Numbered from the stretch's first letter, positions 42,628 through 52,141 are shown. The stretch: 64,000 nt of DNA from Rhodoferax sp. GW822-FHT02A01 (GCF_038784515.1 NZ_CP152376.1:4836001-4900000), one strand, 5' to 3'. Numbers and translations are program-made. Notes: generated by a model not told the origin, from the sequence alone.

Positions 42628-43568
42628 AATGCATCAGCAATGGCACTAAAACTTTCTCTTACCCATTGTGATGTGTGACGCGCGCGCAGATAGCCGTGCA
42701 CCAGTTCCGGCTCATTGCGGTATTGGGCGTTGACACCTGCGTCCAGCAAACGGTTGACGTAGTGCACACCATCATCACGCAAGGGATCAATATCTGCTGT
42801 AACTACCAGCGTCTGCGGTGTAGCTGAAAAGTCTTCGGCCAGCAAAGGACGCAGTTCCGGTTGGTTGCTTTGTTCTGCACTCAGACCTTCAGAGCGCACC
42901 GCGAAATAGTAGGCAGACTCCTCCGTCGTCAGCATGGGTGCATGGGCATTGCTGAGATAGGAGCCCTGCGTCACATCACCACCCAGACCGGGATAGATCA
43001 GCACTTGGCCCAACGCTGGTTGCTGCCCTTGCGCTTGCAGCCGAATCGACAGCGCGGCTGCCAGGTTGCCACCTGCACTGTCTCCGCACAAAATGATTTT
43101 TTCACCCCGGTTGCGCACATATTGGAACGCCGCCTGCACATCATCGAGTTGTGCTGGGTGTCGGTGTTCGGGCGCCAGGCGATAGGTTGTTGCCACCACA
43201 TCCAGGCCACTCAGTTGGCACAGTCCTGCGCACACGTCGGCATGGCTTTCGAGCCCGCCCAATACGAAACCGCCACCGTGGATGTACAGCACGGTCACAT
43301 CGTTGGGAACGTCTGCGTTCGCTTTGATGTTGCGATAGCGGCGCGCGGCAATCGACTGCCCCGGTTGCGGCCCTGCGATGGTGAAATCCTCGGCTGCAAC
43401 GTTGGGAGGAAAGGGTTGCGCCATGGCGGCGGCGTAGCGGTTGTACCAGTTGCGTGACTGCTCCACCGTTCCCAGAAAAGCGTCGGCCGGATAGAAGGAA
43501 TTGCTGAGCTCGATGAAGGCGCGAACCTCCGGGTCCTGCGGCATGGGATAGGGGCTTGGGGTTGTCAT
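42600..43568 (-). CDS. Alpha/beta-hydrolase, HSL family esterase
   Basis: A 322-residue hormone-sensitive-lipase-type esterase. HGGGFVLGG (oxyanion hole), GDSAGGN (nucleophile Ser) and the Asp in ADIDPLRDDG and His in ELVHGYLR complete the catalytic triad. No signal peptide, so cytoplasmic. Start ATG 43566-43568 (MTTPSPYPMP) was chosen over the longer frame to 43667, which overlaps the CocE promoter region. Divergent from the CocE gene with 121 bp between starts; both hydrolases sit between two copies of the same binding protein, suggesting they cleave the imported substrate (inferred). Confidence 0.9.
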   Translation of the reverse strand: MTTPSPYPMPQDPEVRAFIELSNSFYPADAFLGTVEQSRNWYNRYAAAMAQPFPPNVAAEDFTIAGPQPGQSIAARRYRNIKANADVPNDVTVLYIHGGGFVLGGLESHADVCAGLCQLSGLDVVATTYRLAPEHRHPAQLDDVQAAFQYVRNRGEKIILCGDSAGGNLAAALSIRLQAQGQQPALGQVLIYPGLGGDVTQGSYLSNAHAPMLTTEESAYYFAVRSEGLSAEQSNQPELRPLLAEDFSATPQTLVVTADIDPLRDDGVHYVNRLLDAGVNAQYRNEPELVHGYLRARHTSQWVRESFSAIADALKKMASGTF

Positions 43569-43689
43569 GAAGAGGCATTCTTGCACAAGCATATGCAAGC
43601 CGACAAATACCGTTGCGGAGAGTGTGCGCACCTGGCATAAACCATGCAGAATGCACAAGTCACTCACTCACACGCGCTGTCTCAACTCC

Positions 43690-45702
43690 ATGAAAACCGT
43701 CAAATCATTCCCCCGCAAAGTCAAGGAAATATCCAACACCTTCATCACGCTGGCCGATGGCACGCGACTCGCCGCGCGCATCTGGTTGCCAGCCGATGCT
43801 GACAAGAAACCGGTACCCGCGATTCTGGAATATCTGCCCTACCGCAAACGCGACGGCACGCACGTGCGCGATGCGCTCACTCACCCCTACATCGCAGGAC
43901 ACGGCTACGCTTGCGTGCGCGTGGACATGCGCGGCAATGGCGAGTCCGATGGCGTCATGCGCGACGAATATACGCAGCTGGAACTTGACGATGCCTGCGA
44001 AGTCATCGCCTGGTTGCGCGCGCAACCCTGGTGCAGCGGCAACGTGGGCATGATGGGAATTTCCTGGGGCGGCTTCAACAGCCTGCAGGTTGCAGCCATG
44101 CGTCCCGAAGGCCTCAAAGCCATCATCACCTTGTGCTCCACCGATGACCGCTATACCGATGACATCCACTACAAAGGTGGTTGTCTGCTCAACGAAAACC
44201 TGGGCTGGTCTGCCACCATGTTTGCGTACTCTTCACGCTCCCCCGATCCCGCACTGGTGGGCGAACGCTGGCGTGACATGTGGCTGCAACGGCTGGAGGC
44301 CGAACCGCTGCTGGCCATCGACTGGCTGCAGCATCCGCACCGCGACGCCTACTGGAAACATGGTTCCGTCAACGAAGACTACAGCGCCATTCAGGCTGCC
44401 GTGCTGGCAGTGGGTGGATGGAATGACGCCTATACCAATGCAGTGCCGCGTCTAGTCAGCAATCTGACGTCTCCAACGAAGGGCATCATCGGCCCTTGGG
44501 CACACAAGTACCCGCATTTCGCCGTGCCCGAACCACGCATCGGCTTTCTGCAGGAAGCACTGCGCTGGTGGGATCAGTGGCTCAAGGGTGACGACACCGG
44601 TGTGCAAAAAGACCCGGCGTTTCGCACCTACATCATGGACCTGGGCCGCCCGGGCGGAACCGTGTCGCAAATTCCGGGACGTTGGGTAACTGATAGCCAG
44701 TGGCCGTTCGACAAGGGCGAGGTACAACGCTGGCATCTCAACAGCGATGGCTTGTCACAGACCAAGGGACGTGCCACCAAGCAAAACCACAGTACGGCGC
44801 AATCCGTAGGCGGTGACGGCGGCGAGTACTGCATCATCTGGCTGGGGCCAGAGTTTGCCGGCGACCAGCGCCATGACGACTCGGGTTCACTCACCTTCGA
44901 CAGTGAAGCGCTGAAGCAGGACCTCGATGTGGTGGGTGCGCCGGCACTCACGCTGAAATTCAGCGTGGACAAGCCCGTTGCCAACGTGGCCGTTCGACTC
45001 AACTCCGTCTGGCCCGACGGTGCGGTTTCGCGCCTGACTTATGCGGTTTTCAATCTTTGCCACCGCGATGGCCACGAAAATCCGCAGGCACTCGAGCCCG
45101 GCAAGGCCTACACCGTACGCATTGCCCTCGACGATGTGGCCGTTTGCGTTCCCAAGGGACACAAATTGCGGGTCTCTGTGTCGACCAGCTACTGGCCCAT
45201 GATCTGGCCCGCACCAGAACCGGTCACCCTGACGTTGCACACGGCGGCGACTTTCATCGACGTGCCTGTTCGCTCCCGCAACGGCAGCAAGAAAGTACCG
45301 GTATTTGCCGCACCGGAAGCCGCAACGCCGGTCAAACTCATAGAGCACAGCAAGCCCAGCAATCTGCGGGAACTCACACGCGATCAAGCAACAGGTGAAA
45401 CCCGCTTGGCCATCGTGGATGACTTTGGCCGCACCACCATCGCCGAGCACGGACTGGAGATTTGGGCCTGCGGTCGCGAGACCTATCGCATATTGCCAAA
45501 CGACCCCCTATCTGCGCGGCAGGAATGCCACTGGACGGAGGAGCGCAGCCGTGGCGACTGGAAAGTGCGTACAGAAACCTATTCGAGTTTGACGGCCAGC
45601 AAAACGCACTGGCATGTGGCAGGAAGACTTGAAGCCTATGAAAATGACGCCCTGATTTGGAGCCGAAATTGGGATCAAAAAATAAAGCGAAATCTGCTTT
45701 GA
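43690..45702 (+). CDS. CocE/NonD family hydrolase
   Basis: A 670-residue X-Pro dipeptidyl-peptidase/CocE-type serine hydrolase. Residues ~1-310 hold the alpha/beta hydrolase domain, with nucleophile Ser in MGISWGGFNS (~123), Asp in GWNDAYTN (~250) and His in IGPWAHKYPH (~278). The C-terminal ~300 residues are the PepX-C jelly roll (GAPALTLKFSVDKPVANVAVRL). Relatives hydrolyse alpha-amino acid esters, cocaine-like esters and beta-lactam side chains. There is no signal peptide after ATG 43690 (MKTVKSFPRKV), so cytoplasmic. It lies between the two binding-protein genes. Substrate unknown. Confidence 0.9.
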   Translation: MKTVKSFPRKVKEISNTFITLADGTRLAARIWLPADADKKPVPAILEYLPYRKRDGTHVRDALTHPYIAGHGYACVRVDMRGNGESDGVMRDEYTQLELDDACEVIAWLRAQPWCSGNVGMMGISWGGFNSLQVAAMRPEGLKAIITLCSTDDRYTDDIHYKGGCLLNENLGWSATMFAYSSRSPDPALVGERWRDMWLQRLEAEPLLAIDWLQHPHRDAYWKHGSVNEDYSAIQAAVLAVGGWNDAYTNAVPRLVSNLTSPTKGIIGPWAHKYPHFAVPEPRIGFLQEALRWWDQWLKGDDTGVQKDPAFRTYIMDLGRPGGTVSQIPGRWVTDSQWPFDKGEVQRWHLNSDGLSQTKGRATKQNHSTAQSVGGDGGEYCIIWLGPEFAGDQRHDDSGSLTFDSEALKQDLDVVGAPALTLKFSVDKPVANVAVRLNSVWPDGAVSRLTYAVFNLCHRDGHENPQALEPGKAYTVRIALDDVAVCVPKGHKLRVSVSTSYWPMIWPAPEPVTLTLHTAATFIDVPVRSRNGSKKVPVFAAPEAATPVKLIEHSKPSNLRELTRDQATGETRLAIVDDFGRTTIAEHGLEIWACGRETYRILPNDPLSARQECHWTEERSRGDWKVRTETYSSLTASKTHWHVAGRLEAYENDALIWSRNWDQKIKRNLL

Positions 45703-45999
45703 ATTTTGTTGATGGGATAACATTTTTCAGACTTATCAGAGCCTGCCCAAAACCCTTATATGCACGCGACTTGCGACAACTCTTTTGCGACTGAGTGGGT
45801 GTGAATCCATTTAGAAAACTGGCTCTTTCCCAATTAAAAATAATGCGCTAAGGGAATACGCGAATGAATATTGCATGGGTAATTGCAATACTATTGATGC
45901 GGGGCGGCATGCAAATTGCGCTCGTAAATTTTCGGCAAGCTCATCACCCAAAAGAGTGCGCCGAAATCCCTTACTTGAATTGATTGGAGATCTTCAAAC
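45703..45999. other. A/T-rich leader region of the second binding-protein gene
   Basis: This 297-bp gap is richer in A/T than its neighbours and holds no credible gene. It precedes the second binding-protein gene and most likely contains its promoter and any operator. I could not place -35/-10 boxes with confidence. A GGAGA ribosome binding site lies at about 45985-45990, just before the gene. Confidence 0.5.
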
Positions 46000-47574
46000 A
46001 TGGCAATGATCGAAAATAAAACGGACTCTGGACTTATCCTGGATCGCCGTCAGCTCATCCTCGGAGCATCCGCCGTTGGACTATCGGCAGCTTTCAGCTC
46101 CATGCCAGCAATGGCTGCAGGCGCACCCAAGAAAGGTGGTGTACTGCGCATGGGTGTGGAAGGTGGATCTCCATCTGACAGCCTGGACCCCCGCACCTAC
46201 GCTGACTCCATTCCAATCAACATCAGCCTGATGCTGTGGAACTGCCTGGTGGAAGTGGCCGACAACGGCGACGCTACCGGAGAACTGTTTGAAAGCTGGG
46301 AAGTCAAGCCCGGCGCAACCGAGTGGCTGTTCAACATCCGCAAGGGTGTCACCTTCACTTCCGGCAAGACACTTGACGCTGATGACGTCATCTACTCGCT
46401 CAACATGCACCGCGGCGAAACCAAGTCTCCCGCCAAGGCGCTGCTCAACGACATCACCGACATCAAGAAAGTTAACGCGAATCAAGTTCAGATCACCATG
46501 AGCAATGGCAACCTGGACTTGCCGTTCAATCTGAGCGACTACCACCTGATCGTGGTCCCCAACGGCTTCACCGACTGGAGCAAGCCCGATGGCACCGGCG
46601 CATTCACCATGGAAGAGTTCCAACCTGGTGTTCGCTTTGTTGCCAAACGCAAGCCCGGCAACTACTGGAAGCCCAACCGTGGCAACTTTGACCGCGTAGA
46701 ACTGCGTTACATCGGTGACGCTGCTGCACGCTCGCAGGCACTGATGACCGGTCAGGTCGACGTCATCAACCGCGTGGACCCCAAGACTGCTGCACTGCTG
46801 GCAAAGAACCCCAAGCTGCGCATCTCGCGCACACCTGGCATGGGCAACCGCTTTGCGTTTGTTGCGCACACCGACAAGGATCCTTACAGCAACAAGGACC
46901 TGATGATGGCGCTCAAGTACGGTATTGATCGCAAGAAGATCGTGGACAACGTCTTCTCCGGTTACGCCTCCATCGGTAACGACCACACCGTCGGCACCAA
47001 GATGAAGTACTACGACACCAAGCAGAAGCAGACTCCCTACGATCCCGACAAGGCCAAGTTCTATTACAAGAAGTCTGGTGTGACGGCTCCCATCGAACTG
47101 CAAGTGTCTGAGGGTGCTTTCTCTGGCGCAACCGACGCAGGTCAGGTCTATCAGGAATCCCTGGCCAAGGCTGGCATCAACCTCGACCTTAAGCGCGTCT
47201 CCGGTGACGGCTACTGGGACAACGTCTGGCTCAAGGTACCGTTCTGCGCGGTGTACTGGGGCAATCGTCCCACCATCGACAACCAGCTCACCAGCACCTT
47301 CTTCGGTGGACTGAAGAATCCCTGGAACGACACCCACTTCCAGAACGAAGAGTTCAGCAAGACCCTGGTTGCGGCCCGCGTTGAAATGGATCAGAAGAAA
47401 CGTGGCGCCATGTATGCGCGCTGCCAAGAGCTGATTGCGCAGAACTCCGGCATGGTGTGCTTCGCTGTTCAGGACTACCTGGACGCTTGCTCCACCAAGC
47501 TGCAAGGTCTGACCATCTCCGGTCGCTACGATCTGGCTGATGACCGCATTGCTGAAAAAGGCTGGTTTGCCTGA
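46000..47574 (+). CDS. Oligopeptide/nickel-type ABC substrate-binding protein, copy 2 (Tat-exported)
   Basis: A 524-residue paralogue of the 40996-42564 protein, with the Tat signal LDRRQLILGASAVGLSAAF and mature start GGVLRMGVEGGSPSDSLDPR. Nearly all ligand-pocket-spanning segments agree between the copies, including DVINRVDPKTAALLAKN and QVSEGAFSGATD; differences cluster in the N-terminus and surface loops. The start is ATG 46000, with a second in-frame ATG at 46006. This copy is the one immediately upstream of the permease genes, but two hairpins (47609-47632 and 47680-47718) separate them, which would give more binding protein than permease. Ligand unknown. Confidence 0.92.
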   Translation: MAMIENKTDSGLILDRRQLILGASAVGLSAAFSSMPAMAAGAPKKGGVLRMGVEGGSPSDSLDPRTYADSIPINISLMLWNCLVEVADNGDATGELFESWEVKPGATEWLFNIRKGVTFTSGKTLDADDVIYSLNMHRGETKSPAKALLNDITDIKKVNANQVQITMSNGNLDLPFNLSDYHLIVVPNGFTDWSKPDGTGAFTMEEFQPGVRFVAKRKPGNYWKPNRGNFDRVELRYIGDAAARSQALMTGQVDVINRVDPKTAALLAKNPKLRISRTPGMGNRFAFVAHTDKDPYSNKDLMMALKYGIDRKKIVDNVFSGYASIGNDHTVGTKMKYYDTKQKQTPYDPDKAKFYYKKSGVTAPIELQVSEGAFSGATDAGQVYQESLAKAGINLDLKRVSGDGYWDNVWLKVPFCAVYWGNRPTIDNQLTSTFFGGLKNPWNDTHFQNEEFSKTLVAARVEMDQKKRGAMYARCQELIAQNSGMVCFAVQDYLDACSTKLQGLTISGRYDLADDRIAEKGWFA

Positions 47575-47608
47575 TCAGGTTCCCAGTTAGAACAACGTAT
47601 GTCGGTTA

Positions 47609-47632
47609 CCGAATGGTGTGAGCACCATTCGG
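47609..47632 (+). repeat. Perfect 10-bp hairpin after binding-protein copy 2
   Basis: CCGAATGGTG (47609-47618) pairs fully with CACCATTCGG (47623-47632) around a TGAG loop. There is no T run. Placed between the binding protein and the permease, it is of the kind that stabilises the upstream mRNA end after processing, so that the binding protein is made in excess. Confidence 0.65.
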
Positions 47633-47679
47633 GCTCGAAAATTGCGTTGTGTGCATCGCGACGGATATGAAACATGAAT

Positions 47680-47718
47680 AGCGGGGCGGGACACAAGTCC
47701 CACCTGCTATTTTTATTT
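47680..47718 (+). terminator. Terminator or attenuator between binding protein 2 and the permease genes
   Basis: A stem formed by GCGGGGCGGGAC and GTCCCACCTGC around ACAA (47681-47707; the GGGAC/GTCCC core is perfect) is followed by ATTTTTATTT. It sits 26 bases before the permease start, so it should partially stop transcription and lower permease and ATPase levels relative to the binding protein. Confidence 0.6.
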
Positions 47719-47743
47719 GATATGAATAAATAAAGAACATGCC

Positions 47744-48691
47744 ATGGCGAAACTGATACTCAACCGGCTGCTACTGGGCGTTCTGACGCTGTTTGCAGTG
47801 TCCATTCTGATTTTTGTGTGCACCCAGATCCTGCCCGGCGACGTGGCCTCGGCGGTCTTGGGCCAGGGCGCAACGCCAGAAGCACTGGTGATCTTCCGCA
47901 AGGAGCTGGGCCTGGATGTGCCAGCCTATCTGCGCTACATCCATTGGCTCACTGGTGCCCTGCACGGCGATCTGGGAGTGGCACTCACCAACAAGCGCGT
48001 AATCGTGGATGAAGTGTTGCCCCGCCTGGGCAATACCCTGTTTCTGGCTGGCTATGCCGCGCTGATCGCGATTCCAGTGGCCGTGGGGCTTGGTATCTTC
48101 TCCGCCATCAATGAAGGCAAGCTGTCCGACAAGCTGGCCAACATCGTTACGTTGACGGCTATCTCGTTGCCCGAATTCTTCATCGCCTACCTGCTGATCA
48201 TCTTTATGGCAGTGGATGTCGACTGGTTCCCTTCTCTATCCACCGTCTACAAGGGCATGCCGTTCTCCGAGCGGGTGTACCAGACCACCCTGCCAGCCAT
48301 CACCCTGACATTGCTGGTGGCGGCGCACATGTTGCGCATGACACGCAGCTCGGTGCTGTCGGTGATGTCCACACCTTACATTGAAATGGCCTTTCTCAAG
48401 GGTGCCAAGCGCGGACGCGTGATCGTGCGTCATGCGCTTCCCAATGCGGCAGCCCCCATCATCACCGTGGTAGCCCTGAACCTTGCCTACCTGGTGGTGG
48501 GCGTCGTGGTGATCGAGGCCGTATTTGTCTACCCCGGTCTGGGCCAATTGATGGTGGATGCGGTTTCCAAGCGCGATGTGCCGGTGATCCAGGCCTGCGG
48601 CCTGGTGTTTGCCATGGTGTTCGTCACGCTCAATACGCTGGCCGACATTCTGGTGATTCTGGTCAACCCCCGCTTGCGCCACAAGCGCTGA
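47744..48691 (+). CDS. ABC transporter permease, DppB/OppB-like
   Basis: A 315-residue inner-membrane permease of the oligopeptide/dipeptide class. An N-terminal membrane helix (ILNRLLLGVLTLFAVSILIF) leads to the DppB-type loop CTQILPGDVASAVLGQGATPE. About six membrane segments are expected; the EAA-type cytoplasmic loop is visible around YIEMAFLKGAKRGRVIVRHALPNA. It starts with ATG 47744 and pairs with the DppC-like protein 17 bases downstream. Confidence 0.92.
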   Translation: MAKLILNRLLLGVLTLFAVSILIFVCTQILPGDVASAVLGQGATPEALVIFRKELGLDVPAYLRYIHWLTGALHGDLGVALTNKRVIVDEVLPRLGNTLFLAGYAALIAIPVAVGLGIFSAINEGKLSDKLANIVTLTAISLPEFFIAYLLIIFMAVDVDWFPSLSTVYKGMPFSERVYQTTLPAITLTLLVAAHMLRMTRSSVLSVMSTPYIEMAFLKGAKRGRVIVRHALPNAAAPIITVVALNLAYLVVGVVVIEAVFVYPGLGQLMVDAVSKRDVPVIQACGLVFAMVFVTLNTLADILVILVNPRLRHKR

Positions 48692-48708
48692 ATTCAAGGA
48701 AGCGACAC

Positions 48709-49542
48709 ATGAAAGTCTTTGGACACAAACCCACCTTGTCTGCCTGGTTCGGCTTGACCGTGGTGGCCATCTTCATTTTCGTATCCATCTTCACACCCTG
48801 GCTGGCCCCCTACGGTCAGTCCGCCAATGTCGGCGGTACCTGGGATGAACCCTCGCGCGCCATGCTGCTGGGTGCAGACCAGATCGGCCGCGACATGCTC
48901 ACCCGCATCATGTACGGCGCCCGCATGACCATTGGTGTGGCGCTGGCCATCACCTTGCTGTCCTTCCTGATCGGCATCGTGCTGGGCTTTGTCAGCGCCG
49001 TCATGGGCGGCTGGGTCGACATCTTCTTCAGCCGTCTGGTCGATGTGATGTTGTCCATTCCCGGCCTGATCTTTGCGCTGATCATTCTGGGCGTGTTCGG
49101 CTCCAGCATCCCGGTGCTGATCATGACCATCGCGGTGCTGGACTCCACCCGGGTGTTCCGGCTGGCGCGTGCGCTGGGCATGAACCTGACCGTGATGGAG
49201 TACGTGGAGGCTGCGCGCCTACGTGGTGAAGGCCTGTGGTGGATCATCCGCCGCGAGATCCTGCCCAACGCCTGGGCGCCGCTGATCTCCGAATTCGGCC
49301 TGCGCTTCTGCTTCAACTTCCTGTTCATTGCCGGCCTGTCCTTTCTGGGCCTTGGCATTCAACCGCCCTACGCCGACCTGGGCGGCATGGTGCGCGAGAA
49401 CGCCGCGGCCATCAACTTCGGAATGATGGCCCCCATCTACCCCGCCACGGCCATTGCCCTGCTCACCGTGTCGGTGAACCTGGTGGTGGACTGGATGCTG
49501 TCCATCGATGCACGCCCCTCAGGCGCGCAAGCCGAACTCTAA
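48709..49542 (+). CDS. ABC transporter permease, DppC/OppC-like
   Basis: A 277-residue inner-membrane permease, partner of the DppB-like protein. The first membrane helix (LSAWFGLTVVAIFIFVSIF) is followed by the typical LGADQIGRDMLTRIMYGARMT segment. The EAA loop reads YVEAARLRGEGLWWIIRREILPNAWAP. It begins 17 bases after the upstream permease gene and ends 13 bases before the ATPase gene. Confidence 0.92.
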   Translation: MKVFGHKPTLSAWFGLTVVAIFIFVSIFTPWLAPYGQSANVGGTWDEPSRAMLLGADQIGRDMLTRIMYGARMTIGVALAITLLSFLIGIVLGFVSAVMGGWVDIFFSRLVDVMLSIPGLIFALIILGVFGSSIPVLIMTIAVLDSTRVFRLARALGMNLTVMEYVEAARLRGEGLWWIIRREILPNAWAPLISEFGLRFCFNFLFIAGLSFLGLGIQPPYADLGGMVRENAAAINFGMMAPIYPATAIALLTVSVNLVVDWMLSIDARPSGAQAEL

Positions 49543-49555
49543 GGAACACCTGGAC

Positions 49556-51175
49556 ATGAGCGATCAACTGATTCTTGAAATCAAGGGCCTGCGGCTGGAG
49601 AGCATCTCCGGCAGCGTCATCGTGGACAACGTGGACGTCAAGGTCAACAAGGGCGAAGTCTTGGGCCTGATCGGCGAGAGCGGCGCCGGCAAATCCACCA
49701 TTGGCCTGTCCAGCATGTGCTATGCCCGTGCCGGTGTGCATATTGCTGGCGGCGAAATCATTCTGGGCGGCACCAATATCCGCGCGCTCAATGCCGACGG
49801 CCGGCGTGGTGTGCGGGGCAAGCGCATTGCCTACATCGCACAGAGCGCTACCGCCGCCTTCAACCCGGCCCACACGCTGATGGACCAGGTCTGTGAAGCG
49901 CCCACCATCCACAAGCTGATGTCGCGCAGCGAAGCGGAAGCCTGGGCTCGCCAACTCTTCAAGGCGCTGGACCTGCCGGATCCCGAGAATTTCGGTGCCC
50001 GCTATCCGCACCAGGCTTCCGGCGGCCAACTGCAGCGCGCCATGGCGGCAATGGCCATGTCTTGCCGACCCGACGTGCTGATCCTGGACGAGCCCACGAC
50101 TGCACTGGACGTAACCACCCAGATCGAAGTGCTGATTCTGCTCAAGTCGCTGATTCACCAGTACAAGACGGCGGCGATCTACATCACCCACGATCTGGCC
50201 GTGGTGGCCCAGGTGGCGGACCGCATCAAGGTGCTGCGCCATGGCAAGGAAGTCGAAGAAGGCCTGACTGCACAAATCCTGCACGATGCCAAGCAGGACT
50301 ACACGGCACGCCTGGTGAAGGTGCGCGGTGCCGCGGCCAGCGAACGCGCTGCCCCAGACACGGTCAAGGCAGAGGAAACCGTTCTGTCCATCAACGATTG
50401 CCACGCCTACTACGGTGCCTTCCATGTGGTCAAAGGCGTTACGCTGGACGTGAAGCGCGGTGAAACGGTGGCCGTGGTTGGCGAATCCGGCTCGGGCAAG
50501 TCCACATTGGCCCGCGTTGTCACCGGACTGCTACCGCCCAAGAGCGGCGAGATCATTTTCCAGGGCAAAACCCTACCCCGCAGCCTGAAAGAGCGCAGCA
50601 AGGAGCTCAAGCGACGCATCCAGCTGGTCTATCAGATTCCCGACGTGGCCATCAATCCGCGCCAGAGCCTGATGGAAATCATTGGACGGCCGGTGCAGTT
50701 CTATTTCGGCTCCGGCCGCAAGGAAGTGGAACAGCGCGCCAAGGAACTGATCAATCTGGTCGAGCTGCCGGTGGAGTTTCTCTCACGCAGGCCGGGGCAG
50801 CTTTCCGGTGGCCAGAAGCAGCGCGTGTGCATTGCACGTGCCTTGGCGGCGCGGCCCGACATGATCATTCTGGACGAGCCGACCTCGGCACTGGACCCTC
50901 TGGTGGCGGAAGAAATTCTCACCTTGCTGCGCAAGCTGCAGCGTGAACTGGGACTGTCCTACATCCTCATCACCCACGATCTGGACGTGGTGCACCGCAT
51001 CGCCCACCGTACGGCCGTGATGCTGCAAGGCAAGTTTGTTGCCTTTGATGCCACCGACAAGATCTTCGACAACCCCGAGCACCCCTATACCCAGAAGCTC
51101 ATCACCGCCGTGCCAGAGATGCGCGTCGATTGGCTGGACGAGGTATTGGCCCACCGCTCACAGGCTGCGGCCTGA
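49556..51175 (+). CDS. Fused two-domain ABC transporter ATPase (DppD-DppF type)
   Basis: A 539-residue ATPase with two nucleotide-binding domains in one chain. Domain 1 (~1-265) has Walker [10 protein letters not shown], signature ASGGQLQRA (Ala where Leu is usual) and Walker [12 protein letters not shown]. Domain 2 (~285-530) has [18 protein letters not shown] and [11 protein letters not shown]. Each ends in an oligopeptide-type C-terminal extension ([19 protein letters not shown]). DppD and DppF are usually separate genes; here they are fused. It would drive the DppBC-like permease, so the transporter set is binding protein, two permeases and one double ATPase. ATG 49556 (MSDQLILE) is chosen over a longer frame overlapping the permease. 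Confidence 0.92.
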   Translation: MSDQLILEIKGLRLESISGSVIVDNVDVKVNKGEVLGLIGESGAGKSTIGLSSMCYARAGVHIAGGEIILGGTNIRALNADGRRGVRGKRIAYIAQSATAAFNPAHTLMDQVCEAPTIHKLMSRSEAEAWARQLFKALDLPDPENFGARYPHQASGGQLQRAMAAMAMSCRPDVLILDEPTTALDVTTQIEVLILLKSLIHQYKTAAIYITHDLAVVAQVADRIKVLRHGKEVEEGLTAQILHDAKQDYTARLVKVRGAAASERAAPDTVKAEETVLSINDCHAYYGAFHVVKGVTLDVKRGETVAVVGESGSGKSTLARVVTGLLPPKSGEIIFQGKTLPRSLKERSKELKRRIQLVYQIPDVAINPRQSLMEIIGRPVQFYFGSGRKEVEQRAKELINLVELPVEFLSRRPGQLSGGQKQRVCIARALAARPDMIILDEPTSALDPLVAEEILTLLRKLQRELGLSYILITHDLDVVHRIAHRTAVMLQGKFVAFDATDKIFDNPEHPYTQKLITAVPEMRVDWLDEVLAHRSQAAA

Positions 51176-51235
51176 CATGCCGTGCGCAGTGCTGCGGCCA
51201 GTGCCGCAGATGCGGCGCACTGCCTTTCGCCAACC

Positions 51236-52141
51236 ATGACCTTCGTCACCCGCTGGGCGGGGGTTGCACTGATTGCGCTGGCGGCGCTGTCGTGGAGCAC
51301 CGCCGGGCTGTTTCCGCGGATGGTCAGCACGGACGTGTTCACCACCCTGTTCTGGCGCTCCCTGCTCGGTGGCAGTTCGGTGCTGGCCATCCAGATGCTG
51401 TTGGGCAAAAGGGATGGCCTGTCCGCCCTCTGGCGACTGACCCGGGCAGAGCTGTGGATGTCGCTGCTGAGTTCAGGTGCCATGGTGTGTTTCATCGCTG
51501 CGTTCTTCTTCGCGCCTGTTGCCGACGTGGTGTTCATCTACAGCGCTTTTCCCGTCATCACACTGCTGCTTTCCGCCCTCGTTCTGCGCACCCGGGTGCG
51601 CACCGTGGACCTGCTGTGCACGTTGACCGTGGTGGCTGGTATGGGATTGATCGTGTGGGGCCAGTCTTCCATGCACAGCCTGCTGGGATCGGCACTGAGT
51701 TTGTTGGCAACCTTGCTGTTTGCGCTGATCACCGTGGGCATCAAGCGCCATCCGCAGGCGCAGATGATCAAGGTCACCTACATGGGCACTTTTCTGGCGG
51801 CGCTAGCCATGGCGCCCTTCTCCACCTTTGCCAATACCAGCACGCAGGATCTGGCTTGGCTCTGGCTCTACGGCGTACTGAATGTGGGCGTGGGTTTTGG
51901 CCTGTACCTGCTGGGTGTGCGGCGTACCAAGGCCGTGTTGGCATCACTGGTTTGCATGATAGAAATCCCGCTGGCACCGCTCTGGGTCTACGCCCTCTTT
52001 GGCGAAAAGGTCGCGCAGCAAAGCCTGATCGGTGGAGCAGTAATCGTGCTGGCCGTGCTGGTCAACGTGCTCAGCAGTGGACGCGGTGCCACAGCTGCCG
52101 CCGTCAATCCTGTGCCACGCGACCCATCAGCCAATCCCTGA
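51236..52141 (+). CDS. EamA/DMT family transporter
   Basis: A 301-residue membrane protein of the drug/metabolite transporter superfamily with two EamA repeats and about ten membrane helices (first at ALIALAALSWSTAGLFPR). Members export amino acids, nucleosides or drugs. I took ATG 51236 (MTFVTRW); a GTG at 51182 would add 18 residues unlike the family, so the start is uncertain. The 3' end overlaps the convergent LysR gene by 38 bp (52104-52141), so one coding end sits inside the other. Substrate unknown; the LysR gene is a plausible regulator. Confidence 0.87.
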   Translation: MTFVTRWAGVALIALAALSWSTAGLFPRMVSTDVFTTLFWRSLLGGSSVLAIQMLLGKRDGLSALWRLTRAELWMSLLSSGAMVCFIAAFFFAPVADVVFIYSAFPVITLLLSALVLRTRVRTVDLLCTLTVVAGMGLIVWGQSSMHSLLGSALSLLATLLFALITVGIKRHPQAQMIKVTYMGTFLAALAMAPFSTFANTSTQDLAWLWLYGVLNVGVGFGLYLLGVRRTKAVLASLVCMIEIPLAPLWVYALFGEKVAQQSLIGGAVIVLAVLVNVLSSGRGATAAAVNPVPRDPSANP

